From contig NZ_KQ960617.1 of NCBI RefSeq assembly GCF_001553265.1, positions 1-64,000 of the forward strand: a stretch of 64,000 nt of DNA, in the 5' to 3' direction. Shown piece by piece: positions 16,343-25,800 of this stretch (positions are counted from its first letter, which is position 1; each line of letters begins with the position of its first letter). Position numbers and translations under genes: made by a program. Source of the stretch: Prevotella sp. DNF00663. Its GTDB lineage: Bacteria > Bacteroidota > Bacteroidia > Bacteroidales > Bacteroidaceae. Under the pieces are notes generated by a model that saw only the letters and a program-made list of their open reading frames with translations, was not told the DNA's origin and searched no databases.

Positions 16343-17041
16343 ATGAGCAACGGCAAACAAAACAACTCCATCACCCAAGGCACAACAGCCGTTGGCACAG
16401 AAGCCTCTGCAAGAGAAACGCTCGACGACTACATCCTCTCCCACATAGACCCGGAAAGCAACTATCTACACAACCTTTGGAGAGCCACCCACGTAAAAAC
16501 CGTGCACGGAAGAATGGCCAGCGGACACCTGCAAGGTCGCCTACTCAAGATGCTGGTAGAGATGATCCGCCCCAAAAACATACTCGAAGTAGGAACATTC
16601 AGCGGCTATAGCGCACTCTGTATGGCAGAAGGACTCCCACCGGAAGGTAAACTTTATACGCTGGAAATCAATGACGAGATGGAAGACTTCGCGCGGCCAT
16701 GGATAGAAGACTCTCCTTACGCCGACAAGATTGAATTCATCATAGGCGATGCCAACCAACTGATTCCAGAGCTGGGCATTACCTTCGACATGGCTTTTAT
16801 CGACGGCGACAAGCGCTCATACAAAGAAACTTATGAGAAGGTGTTGGCCGCCATACGACCCGAAGGCTTTATCCTTGCCGACAACACGCTATGGGACGGA
16901 CATGTCATTGACCCTGCCTATGATGACGACCGACAAACTCTGGGCATCCGAGATTTCAATGAATTCGTAGCCAAAGACAACAGGGTGGAAAAGGTCATAC
17001 TACCCCTGAGAGACGGACTGACCCTCATCAGAAAGAAATAA
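16343..17041 (+). CDS. SAM-dependent O-methyltransferase
   Basis: A 232-residue class I methyltransferase of the catechol/caffeoyl-CoA O-methyltransferase type. The SAM site LEVGTFSGYSALCMAEGLP (about residues 73-91) is followed by LEINDEM, IGDANQLIP and the metal-binding FDMAFIDGDKRSYKETYEKV and ILADNTLWDG. The substrate is unknown. It follows aroQ by 15 bp. From memory, related genomes carry pyk between these genes and rbfA after this one; both are absent here, which suggests deletions. Confidence 0.85.
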   Translation: MSNGKQNNSITQGTTAVGTEASARETLDDYILSHIDPESNYLHNLWRATHVKTVHGRMASGHLQGRLLKMLVEMIRPKNILEVGTFSGYSALCMAEGLPPEGKLYTLEINDEMEDFARPWIEDSPYADKIEFIIGDANQLIPELGITFDMAFIDGDKRSYKETYEKVLAAIRPEGFILADNTLWDGHVIDPAYDDDRQTLGIRDFNEFVAKDNRVEKVILPLRDGLTLIRKK

Positions 17042-17109
17042 AACATCCGAAGAGAAAAGACCTCGTATCTATAAGCAATCCCCGAGGAAACATCCCCTAA
17101 AAGCCCGTA

Positions 17110-17367
17110 TCAATCGCCCAGCAGCCTTTTGCCCAATGCGCGCACCGGATACCACACCGCAAGCCAACCCACAGTAATCACCGTAACAAAGACAAAGGCT
17201 ACATCCGTGTAGTGAACACTTATCGGATAAGCATTGACGATAAAAGATCCTTCACTATCACCCAAATGCACAAAGCCGTAAGTCTGCTGCAACCAACAAA
17301 GCAATAAACCAATCAAAACTCCTGCTACGGCACCTATTACAGCTATCATTCTTCCCTCAAAAAGGAG
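17110..17367 (-). pseudogene. FtsX/LolE-type ABC permease, C-terminal fragment
   Basis: About 85 residues in frame, of which 79 follow Met 17349: two hydrophobic helices with GAVAGVLIGLLLCWLQQTYGFVHLG, the AYPISVHYTDVAFVF segment and a final helix ending AVWYPVRALGKRL. This is the C terminus of a Bacteroidetes lipoprotein-releasing (FtsX-family) permease that is normally about 400 residues. Coding similarity continues past Met to LLFEGRM and stops at about 17360-17367, where the truncated TraA gene begins on the other strand. The missing N-terminal part is not found on the far side of the element, so this is a rearrangement and not a clean insertion. Confidence 0.75.
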
Positions 17368-18077
17368 GGGCAGGCAAAACGACGTTCACGGTACTCGTGG
17401 CAAGCTACCTGCATTATGTAAAAGGGTATGACGTCGCCGTCATCGACTGCGACTTCCCCCAGTACAGCATCCATGACATGCGCAAGCGCGACATGGACAG
17501 GATTTCAAAGGACGATTACTACAAGGTGCAGGCTTTCGAGCTGATTAAGACGCTCCAAAAGAAGCCCTATATCATCGAGTGCAGCAGGGCCGAGGATGCC
17601 ATTGGTAAAGCCGAAACGTTGCAGGCTTCGCTGCCGTTGGACTTCATCTTCTTCGACCTGCCCGGCACCGTCAACAATGCCGAGGTGGTGAGCACCCTGT
17701 CGCGGATGGACTATATCTTCACGCCCATCATCGCCGACCGCGTGGTGATGGAAAGCTCCATCAAGTTCGCCACTGTCATCAACGAGCAGATGGTCGTCAC
17801 GGGCAGGTCGGACATCAAGGGGATTTACCTGATATGGAACATGGTAGACGGACGCGAAAAGACGGAGCTTTACGACATCTATGAAAAGGTGTGCGCGGAG
17901 TTTGCCCTGCCCGTACTCAAGACCTTCCTTCCCGACAGCAAGCGGTTCAGAAAGGAGTCGGAGACTGGTCGCAGGAGCGTGTTCCGCTCGACGATTTTCC
18001 CGCCCGACAAGGTACTTGTCAGGGGCAGCAACATTGACGCCCTGACCGATGAAATCCTTTCTCTCATCCATTCGTAA
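17358..18077 (+). pseudogene. traA: TraA-type ParA ATPase, N-terminally truncated
   Basis: The frame opens at the junction with QKGGAGKTTFTVLVASYLHY, so the P-loop is kept but the ~15 residues and start codon before it are gone. The next in-frame ATG is at 17397, behind the P-loop, giving 226 residues. The remainder is typical: AVIDCDFPQYS, FIFFDLPGTVNN, MEYIFTPI-like and the C-terminal FPDSKRFRKESETGRRSVFRST. In CTnDOT-type elements TraA opens the transfer operon. The protein from 17397 would lack ATP binding. Confidence 0.8.
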
Positions 18078-18088
18078 ACTTCACCATC

Positions 18089-18615
18089 ATGGCACGAAAG
18101 ACAAAAGCCTCGGATATCGACAGCAATTTCATCATCAATGCATTCAGGCGCGATGACATGAGCATCCCGCTGGAGGCCTCGATGAAATATTTACCGACAT
18201 CAAGATAAATGACGTTGCAGGTGAAAACGAAGACGCAGAGGACGATGAGCCCGATACACCTGCGGCAAAGGGAACGAGCTTCGAGGACATCGACAGGGCG
18301 GTGAAGTCCGTGAGAAAGCCCGAGGCGAACGAAGCAGAAAAGCTCCACGCCGGCAAGACCTTCAAGGACATCGCCGAGACGGAACTCTTTCAAAAGATCA
18401 CCGAGAGCTTCGCCGGCATTTCCGACAGGGTCAACGAGGTTATCGACCTCTATACCGCCCGTGCCGCAGAGGCAAAACCGCTCGTCCTGCCCGCGCGCAT
18501 CGAAGACTTCGATATCCGCGTTTTGTATAACCCGTTAACAAGAAACGACAATGAAAGAAAAAGACTACGGATAAGGTGCACCTGCTGCCACTATATCCAC
18601 AAGAAAGTTAAGTAA
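18089..18615 (+). pseudogene. TraB-like conjugative transposon gene, frameshifted
   Basis: Starts MARKTKASDIDSNFIINAFRRDDMSIPLEA, 11 bp after traA, then a 1-bp shift near 18180 moves the frame to DEIFTDIKINDVAGENEDAEDDEPD and on to FKDIAETELFQKITESFAGISDRVNEVIDLY. An acidic linker and helical C-terminal part resemble the second gene of CTn transfer operons. Near 18551 another frame (KKTTDKVHLLPLYPQES) looks like the start of the next tra gene, cut off by a stop after about 17 residues. Confidence 0.6.
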
Positions 18616-18627
18616 GACAATTTCAAT

Positions 18628-18864
18628 TCAACCCCGACGGGCGGTGTATGACCGTTTTTCATGCACGCCCGTCACCAAACAACGTTTTATGAACAACAAG
18701 CAAAAACCATTTCTCTCGCATTCTGTGTTGGGACTGACCATTTCAAAGTAGAATGCGATAAACTCTTTTCTTGCTTCTCTGCGCAACTCCTTATACAAGA
18801 TTTTCAGTTGCGAATGGTTACCGTTGATGTAGGTTTCATACATATACTCGAAGATGTCGTTCAC
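18628..18864 (-). CDS. Small hypothetical protein in transposon remnant
   Basis: 78 residues with a GTG start: NDIFEYMYETYINGNHSQLKILYKELRREARKEFIAF, mostly helical, then a C-terminal part rich in Cys and Arg. The open frame goes on upstream (SKTPSQQCRYYE) without an ATG, so the true start may be lost. No family recognised. It lies downstream of, and in line with, the small membrane protein gene at 19142. The composition looks like real coding sequence, but the protein may be degenerate. Confidence 0.4.
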   Translation of the reverse strand: MNDIFEYMYETYINGNHSQLKILYKELRREARKEFIAFYFEMVSPNTECERNGFCLLFIKRCLVTGVHEKRSYTARRG

Positions 18865-18926
18865 TTCGTAGTATCGGCATTGCTGGCTGGGTGTCTTACT
18901 GTGTCTTATTTTTATCTTGAATTATG

Positions 18927-19142
18927 TTATAGGGTGAATATCCAAAGAATAAGGGCGAGAATACTTACGAGGGTGAGCACGTAGAGGACTATTGCCCAAA
19001 GGGTGCGGAGAATGCCTGTGAAGACTTCCGCAAGCAAACCGACAACCACACCGACCGCTCCAAAGACGATGCTTATAACGCTTGTGAGCAGCAGGCGAAG
19101 GGTTGCGCGCAAGGCTCGGTGAATGTTGATTGACTTTTTCAT
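18927..19142 (-). CDS. Small two-helix membrane protein in transposon remnant
   Basis: 71 residues: a basic N terminus (MKKSINIHRALRATLR) followed by two long hydrophobic segments (LLLTSVISIVFGAVGVVVGL and LWAIVLYVLTLVSILALILW). No family recognised. It lies within the transposon remnant, upstream of the gene at 18864 on the same strand. Its function is unknown. Confidence 0.5.
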   Translation of the reverse strand: MKKSINIHRALRATLRLLLTSVISIVFGAVGVVVGLLAEVFTGILRTLWAIVLYVLTLVSILALILWIFTL

Positions 19143-20287
19143 TTTATTTGAGTTTTTAATGTTTAATGCGGATCCAAGAGCTTGAGGGAGTTGAGTTTCA
19201 CTGCTTATCTGTCTCTCGTTTATCCGACATTTTTTTTAATGCGTCTTCCTGTCGCATCGGTCGTTTTCGTTTCAGGTGCCTCACAAAGGTAGGGATGAGC
19301 GAATGCAAGGTTTTTGAGGGAAAATACTACCCAGAGCAAAACGCAGTGGAGCGTAGGCGTGGAGATTTTCTCCAAAACCGAAGGCACCGACCTTGCAGTA
19401 GCGTAGCATGCCGGAATTACCTTTGCGCCTGAACGGGGACGACCAGCGGATGCGATACGGTGAAGACCGCATCGAAATGGAGGTAAACGGAAAAGAGACA
19501 GATTCGGATGAAAAAGTAAAAAATCTGATTGCATGCCATACAATCAGATAGTAAAAAGCGTAATGAAGCGGGCATGTAAAAGCCACCTATAGAAGACAAA
19601 GACGGAAGAGGAAAGGTACGAAGTCTGCCTTTCGGGCTTGCTGCGATGGGCAGGCGTGTACTTTTTCCTACGGCTTTGTCAGACAAGTCGGAGGTAGACG
19701 GGTGAGGGATTTATCACCACCTGAATAGCTCCGACGACAAACAATGCGGCTTTTACAACCGCTTCCAAGAAAAGGAAAAACATCGAAAAAGAAAAATCTG
19801 AAAAATTGTCTTGCTGAAATCCATACCTTAGAAAGTATAGCCGGTACACAGAAAAGTGGCAGGAAGCAGATTTGCCGAAATCCTTTTCGACAGGCAGCTC
19901 CCTGCCTCTTTTCGTCGGTCATGCTAAAGGCAGGAATGTGTTATGCCCGATAGCGAAGTTTGCGAAGACAGAGGGGATAACTTATTTCTGCCGAAGATGA
20001 GAAGGATTTCAGCAAGACAATTAAACCATCGAAATGACAACAGAAAAGTCTGCCCGATAAGAAAAAATAAGTTTTTCTTTGGTCGGACAGCACATTTTAT
20101 TTATCTTTGCATCAATAACAAGAGTTGTTTGAAACGACAGCAAATCAAGGAAGTCCGGGGAATTTGAGTAGTAACCAAATCGTAACCCTTTTCCTTTTTC
20201 CAATTTTATAAGTACTTATAATCAAAGAGTTATAAAGAATCGACTCTTTTAGCCATTAAAACGTTCCTTATAATTTGCCTAGTATCT
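19143..20287. other. Long gene-free stretch at right side of transposon remnant
   Basis: Over 1.1 kb without a convincing gene. Frames on both strands (for example 19281-19586 and 19668-19922) have irregular composition and overlap each other. Possible contents are decayed element DNA or a former transfer-origin region, but no nick-site motif is recognised. A canonical plus-strand promoter at 20078-20109 and a weak hairpin with arms AAAGAGT/ACTCTTT (about 20224-20250) lie near its right end. Confidence 0.45.
20078..20109 (+). promoter_or_regulatory. Orphan promoter at element edge
   Basis: TTTG (20078-20081), 20 bp, TATCTTTG (20102-20109): a near-ideal Bacteroidetes promoter. No plus-strand gene follows; transcription would run antisense into the 3' end of the 5'-nucleotidase gene. 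Confidence 0.6.
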
Positions 20288-21124
20288 TTATTTCTTCTGT
20301 AAATCCAGTGTCATTTTCCCCACGAATATGGCGTTTTTGCCATTTTGGTCTACTGGAACCTGCCTGCCATCTAAGTCGGTGACGTAGCGCAGCGCTTGGA
20401 AATAGGTGTGTGAATGACCACCCAATACCAAGTCGATGCCACGTGATGCGGCTATCAACTTTTGATCGTTCATATCGCTTTCGTCCCATCCCAGATGCGA
20501 GATAAGTATTACTACGTCACACTTCTTTTCTTCTTTGAGTAGCTTCGTCATGCGGTTGGCCACTTCGATAGGGTCGAGATATTTCACGCCTACAAAGTTT
20601 TTAGTAGCTACCAGTCCCTCCATCTTCGGGTCAAGTGCAAAGATTCCTATTTTGACACCTTGTCTTTTTAGCACTATATAGGGCTTCGTGAGTCCCTCGA
20701 CTGGTGTTCCTGTGAAATCGTAGTTAGAACAAATGATGGGGAAGTTAGCCATCTTGAAGAGACGAGCCATGTTTTCCAGTCCGAAGTCGAACTCATGATT
20801 GCCCACTGTCGAAGCGTCGTAGTGCATGCGATTCATGAGTTCTATCTCTACATCGCCCTTGAAAAGGGTGTAGTAAGGCGACCCTTGCGAGAAGTCTCCG
20901 CTATCTAATAGCAGTAGTTTGGGATCTTTTTTGCGTTCCTGTTCTATCATGGTGAGACGGCGAAGGAATCCACCTCTGCCGGCTTGCATGGTGTCAGCCA
21001 AATTGATACTGAGCGGTTCTATGCAGCTATGTGTGTCGTTGGTGTGGAGTATGGTGAGCTGTTTCTGTGCACCGACGGCCAGTGTAGACAGGCAGAGTGC
21101 GATGCTGATGATATATCGTTTCAT
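20288..21124 (-). CDS. 5'-nucleotidase/UshA-type metallophosphatase domain protein
   Basis: 278 residues with a cleavable signal peptide (to about AVGAQ). The calcineurin-like metal site is complete: ILHTNDTHS, LLLDSGDFSQGSPYY, TVGNHEFDFG, ILISHLGWDES and VLGGHSHTYF. It would hydrolyse nucleotides or related phosphoesters in the periplasm. It lacks the C-terminal 5'-nucleotidase domain, which the gene upstream in the same operon encodes (39-bp gap). The family is usually one chain of about 550 residues; the two-gene form is known in Bacteroidetes. Confidence 0.85.
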   Translation of the reverse strand: MKRYIISIALCLSTLAVGAQKQLTILHTNDTHSCIEPLSINLADTMQAGRGGFLRRLTMIEQERKKDPKLLLLDSGDFSQGSPYYTLFKGDVEIELMNRMHYDASTVGNHEFDFGLENMARLFKMANFPIICSNYDFTGTPVEGLTKPYIVLKRQGVKIGIFALDPKMEGLVATKNFVGVKYLDPIEVANRMTKLLKEEKKCDVVILISHLGWDESDMNDQKLIAASRGIDLVLGGHSHTYFQALRYVTDLDGRQVPVDQNGKNAIFVGKMTLDLQKK

Positions 21125-21163
21125 GATTGTATGGTCTTAAACTTTTCAGAATGGGTAGTTATA

Positions 21164-21928
21164 TTACTTCAAAACGACAATGCGTCCTTCTACATTGCTG
21201 TCTACTACCTTGCCTTCGGCTTGCATCTCCTTGAAATAATTCATGATGATGAAGCGTGTATCGTTTTCTTTAGACTGCGGAGATAGCAAATCAGTACCAC
21301 GTTTGAGGGCCGTCATATGGTCATTGCCTTGCGCCAAATAGTCGATGGTGGCAATGCGATATTGCTTATTCGGATCGATAGGTTGGCCGTTGAGGGTGAC
21401 GCTTACGAGTTTACGGTCTTTGATTTGCATAGTCACGCCCTTGCTGACCCCCTCTCCGCCGACGGAGGCGATGTTACTGAAGAGTTCCATGAGGGCCTCG
21501 CCCGACAAGGTAATAAAGCATATTTTGTTCTCAAAGGGTGCTATTCTCACCACGTCGCCTACGGTGATGTTACCTTTAGACAGTCCCGCGCGGATGCCCC
21601 CCATATTATAAAGCCCCATGACGGGATGCTCGTTGAAATCCTTTCCGCCCCAAACCATGATGTCGGCCAAGAGATTTGATAACGTACTTTCGGGTCGACG
21701 GGCAAACATGGGCTTTGCCAGTGTACCCACCACCGGTTTCATGATGCTGTCTATTTGTTGTTTATAAGGTTTTAGGAACGCGGCAGCTTCTGCGTCTTGT
21801 GGTTGGTCGTATCGCTTGTCAATAATGATACGGGTACGCTGAATGCCTGTTAGTTGATAGTGGGAGTGGCAAGATACCATCATCATTCCGACCAGTGCCA
21901 CGCCCAATCCTGTGTATTTATGTTTCAT
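21164..21928 (-). CDS. 5'-nucleotidase C-terminal domain lipoprotein
   Basis: 254 residues from ATG 21928 (longer upstream frames include sequence unlike the family). Lipobox MMMVSC (Cys20). The body is the 5'_nucleotid_C domain: STLSNLLADIMVWGG, YNMGGIRAGLSKGNITVGDVVRIAPFENKI, GEALMELFSN and YRIATIDYLAQGNDHM. This domain supplies substrate binding for the metallophosphatase encoded next. Gene order is substrate-binding domain first, catalytic domain second, the reverse of the single-chain enzyme. Confidence 0.85.
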   Translation of the reverse strand: MKHKYTGLGVALVGMMMVSCHSHYQLTGIQRTRIIIDKRYDQPQDAEAAAFLKPYKQQIDSIMKPVVGTLAKPMFARRPESTLSNLLADIMVWGGKDFNEHPVMGLYNMGGIRAGLSKGNITVGDVVRIAPFENKICFITLSGEALMELFSNIASVGGEGVSKGVTMQIKDRKLVSVTLNGQPIDPNKQYRIATIDYLAQGNDHMTALKRGTDLLSPQSKENDTRFIIMNYFKEMQAEGKVVDSNVEGRIVVLK

Positions 21929-22359
21929 AAATAAGTTACTGTTATACGATACAAATTTACATAAAAATCGCGATATATAAGCCAGTGGAAATAAAAAACG
22001 GGAAATAAATTCCCGAATCGCCTTCCCATTTGACGTGCACAAAGATAGGAATAAAATACGATAATAATGATTTCTCATCTTTATTTCATTTTCCGAATCT
22101 AGTAAGACTTCCCTTCTCACCAACACTTTATATAGAGATTGGGCAAAGAGGGGGAGCCTTTCAGGCTCGGTCATGTTCGGCTTCTTTTACCGTAAGCCTA
22201 AAGGCATACGGTAATTCATGGGTTGTCCTTCAGACAGAAAAGCTCTTATATCACGACTTATAAAGTCTGTTTGTACTTGGAAATAGTTTATGTCTTTCTT
22301 TAAACTAGTCTCTTTCTCCTTCAACTTACAAACTTATTAAGTCATAAACTTGCAAACTT
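21929..22359. other. Gene-free stretch upstream of 5'-nucleotidase operon
   Basis: No gene seen. The sequence becomes AT-rich words (AACTTATTAAGTCATAAACTT) leading into the palindromic element at 22360. Confidence 0.4.
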
Positions 22360-22454
22360 AATCTGCTGCACGGGCTTGGCAGCGATGCTGCCTCAACTTT
22401 TCAGCAATGTTGCAAAGGCGAGACAGCATTGTTGCCAAGCCCGTGCAGCAGATT
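22360..22454. repeat. Intergenic palindromic element, copy 2 (35-bp arms)
   Basis: Arms 22360-22394 and 22420-22454 pair over 35 bp; the only three differences are G:T pairs, so an RNA hairpin would be unbroken. The 25-nt loop holds CAGCAATGTTGCA. The element is flanked on the left by AACTTATTAAG-type words and on the right by GAGGAGTTAAGAGTGAGAAG, the modules seen with the other copies. Confidence 0.85.
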
Positions 22455-22588
22455 CAGAGTGAGGAGTTAAGAGTGAGAAGTGGGGAGTTAGTAATGGTGA
22501 ATAGTGAGGATTTTGTGATTATCAGTCTTTGTTTCGAGATGGGGAATGGGCTAAAATGCGGATTTATTGTTTAAATTTTCTGTGTTAT

Positions 22589-22622
22589 TTTGAATAACGT
22601 AAGTAAAAAAACAGTATATTTG
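22589..22622 (+). promoter_or_regulatory. Promoter of susC-susD pair
   Basis: TTTG (22589-22592) and TATATTTG (22615-22622), 22 bp apart. The mRNA leader would be about 220 nt. Confidence 0.6.
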
Positions 22623-22848
22623 CATCAGATATAACTATTTGTGCTATGAGGACGGAAAGCCAAATAATCTATGCCGATAAACAAAAACGATGACTTATTT
22701 CTAGCCAGCTATGACTATAACATGTCATGGGGAATATGTCGGATACATGGTTGTTTCTTCCCTTTTGAAATGCATATAGTAGTGAATAAGGATGTTATTA
22801 ACTGTTAGGAATCAACCTATACTTATATATTAACAAAACTGTATTAAC
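22623..22848 (+). promoter_or_regulatory. Long leader of susC-susD mRNA
   Basis: About 220 nt between promoter and start codon with no gene. A 15-codon frame (ATG 22645 to TGA, starting MRTESQIIY) is present but unsupported. A leader this long is unusual beside the short leaders elsewhere in the window and could carry regulation. Confidence 0.4.
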
Positions 22849-25800
22849 ATGAAAAAGACAAAAAGATCCAAGATCGGCCTGTTTGGAGGCATTGTACTTG
22901 CTATCGGAGTCTCAGCAACACCTGCTCATGTCTATGCTGTAACAGATGTTTCACCTGCAGCCAGTGTACAACAACAGAACTCGCAACGTGTAGTTGGGGT
23001 TGTGAAAGACCACAAAGGCGAACCTATTATCGGTGCCGTGGTTACCTCGGCCGGGCGAAAAGCGGGAGCTGTGACAGATGTTGATGGGCACTTTACCATT
23101 AATGTGTCACCCGGAAGCGAACTCCATGTGTCGTGTATCGGTTTCAAACCGGCTGTTGTTCGTGTGAAGGGAGATACTAACCAATACAATATTGTGTTGG
23201 AAGAGGACAACAAGGCTCTGGACGAAGTGGTGGTAGTAGGTTACGGAACACAGAAAAAGGTAAACCTGACCGGTTCTGTTGCGTCTATCAGTTCAGATAA
23301 ATTGGCCAATCGTGTGGGTAGTGATGTCACCAATATGTTGACAGGTTTGATGCCCGGTGTGACGGTCATACAGAATAGCAGCATGCCGGGGGCCGACCAA
23401 GGAATCATGCGTGTGCGCGGATTGGGCACTATGGGCGATGCCAGTGCGATGGTAATCGTCGACGGAGTAGAAAGTAGTATGAGCAGTGTCAACCCCAATG
23501 ATATTGAGAATATATCGGTATTGAAAGACGCTGCAGCCTCGGCTATCTACGGTGTTCGTGCTGCTAATGGTGTAGTACTTATCACGACGAAGCGCGGAAG
23601 CAAAGGTCGTACGAACGTAAGTTACGACGGTTACGTGGGATGGCAGCAAGCTACGCGCATGCCCAAGTATCTAGACTCTTACAATTATGCTACCCTTATG
23701 AATGAGGCATATACGAACGATGGCGTGCCGGCACCTTTCTCTAACGAAGATTTGCAGAAATTTAGAGATGGAACTTCACCCGATACGCATCCCAACTCGG
23801 ACTGGTTGGATGCTTTACTCTCGCGTAGCGGTTTCTTCCACAATCACCATGTGAGTATCAAAGGTGGTGGTGAGAAAGTGACTTACTCGTTAGCGCTGAA
23901 CTATTATGACAAGCAAGGACTTGTAGAAAATACCAACTTCAAGAAGTTCAACGTGCGTACGAACATCGATGCACAGATTAATAAACGTGTGAAGTTGACT
24001 ACCGACCTTGCCATGTATCGCAGTCGGTCTACGCAACCGGCCGATGGTATGGACAACTTGATGCATTATGCGTTCCGCGAAACACCTACTACGCCTATCC
24101 AACTCAGCAATGGTAACTACCCATTGTTCAAAAACGAGCATAATTCTGTGGCTTATTCAAGGATTGGTGGTACTGATGAGGCAATCAATACCAACTTCCA
24201 AGGAAGCTTGGGATTACAAGTAGACATCATCGATGGATTGAAATTGCGAGGCTTGGCAGCTTCTACGGTGAGCCTGCTCGACAATCCTATACATACTAAC
24301 TCGATGAGTTTCTATGAAGCCGGCCGGGAAACGCCTATCAAGGTGACGCAAAGTAAGCAGGCAGAAAGCGATACCAAAGCATACGAAATCAATTTACAGG
24401 CCTATCTGGACTACCATAAGTCGTTTGGTAAGCACGACATAGGTGCGCTTTTGGGTTACTCACAACTCTATCAACAGACGCGTCTTTTAGGAGCTTCGCG
24501 TAAGAATCTGTCTAACTCACTTAGCCAGCTTAATGCCGGAGAAGTGACTGGACAGACAACTACCGGTACCGAAGTGGAATATGCACTTCGCTCTGTATTC
24601 GGTCGTCTGACTTATGCTTATGATAACCGTTATCTATTCGAAGCAAACCTTAGAGACGACGGAACATCGCGCTTCCCCAAGAATAAACGTTTCGGTGTAT
24701 TCCCCTCTTTCTCTGTAGGATGGCGTATCTCAGAAGAGAAATTCTTCAAAGTCGACTGGGTAGACAACTTGAAATTGCGTCTGTCTTGGGGACTTTTGGG
24801 TAATCAAGAGACCATCGACGTGAATGGAGTAGTTAATAACTATCCTTTCCAGAATACTTATGTGTACGGTTACGATTATAGTTTCAATAACAAACTCTAC
24901 ACAGGTATCTCTATTGCCAGCCCAATGGCTAATAACAATATTACTTGGGAAAAGACCGAACAGTGGAACGTTGGTTTTGATGCTACACTGTTTAGAAACC
25001 GCTTAACGTTCTCGGCCGATTTCTTCCGCAAGGAGACTCGCGATATATTGTTGCAACTTCCTATTCCCTATATTACAGGTGTAGGTGCACCGATGCAGAA
25101 TGCCGGAACCGTACTCAATACCGGTTTTGAATTGCAGTTGGGCCACAACAACCACATTGGTGATTGGAACTACTCGCTGAATGCCAACTTCAGCTACGTA
25201 CACAATAAGATAACCGACCTCAAGGGGGGCGATACTCCCGGACAATCTGTAGGCGATCCGTTGTGGGCTTACTATGGATACGAGTGTGATGGTATCTTCC
25301 GTAGTGCTGACGAGATAACAAAACACCCTGCACAGACAATGGGTACACCTGTTCCCGGCGATTTGAAGTATCGTGATTTGAATGATGATAAGACTGTAGA
25401 TAGTCGCGACCGCCGTGTGCTGGGTTCGTATTTCCCCAAGATTGGTTTTGGTCTTAACTTCGCAGTACAATATCGTAACTTCGATTTGAATGCCGTATTC
25501 CAAGGCTCTGCAGCCGTTAAGGGACTTCCGGTGAGCGAGATTCGCTATGCTTTCTACAATGGTGGAAAGGTGACCGATAAGTATTTGGATCGTTGGACCA
25601 AGGATAATCCCAATGGTTCGATGCCTCGCTTGTCGATGAAAGACTCTAAGAACCGTGTCACTTCTAGCTTCTGGGTACAGGATGCATCCTATCTTAAGAT
25701 GAGAAATTTGCAAGTAGGATACAGCTGTCCGAAGTCTTTTATCTCTAAGTTCGGTATCAGTCGCCTACGTATCTATTGCAGTATTGACAATCTCTTTACG

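Larger units (their letters stand above)
17358..20165 (+). mobile_element. Remnant of CTnDOT-like conjugative transposon
   Basis: This stretch begins inside traA and holds a frameshifted traB-like gene, the start of a further tra-type frame near 18551, two small minus-strand genes and about 1 kb of non-coding DNA ending after an orphan promoter. No integrase, mobilisation gene or intact transfer gene remains. The left edge is a fusion with the permease fragment. The right edge is placed just before the 5'-nucleotidase gene and is approximate. Confidence 0.65.

Noticed and set aside
19281..19922. Open frames on both strands in the gene-free stretch at 19.1-20.3 kb
   Set aside because: They overlap each other, have odd composition and no recognisable family; no promoter precedes them.
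23241..23649. Minus-strand frames inside susC
   Set aside because: Antisense shadows of a strongly coding gene.
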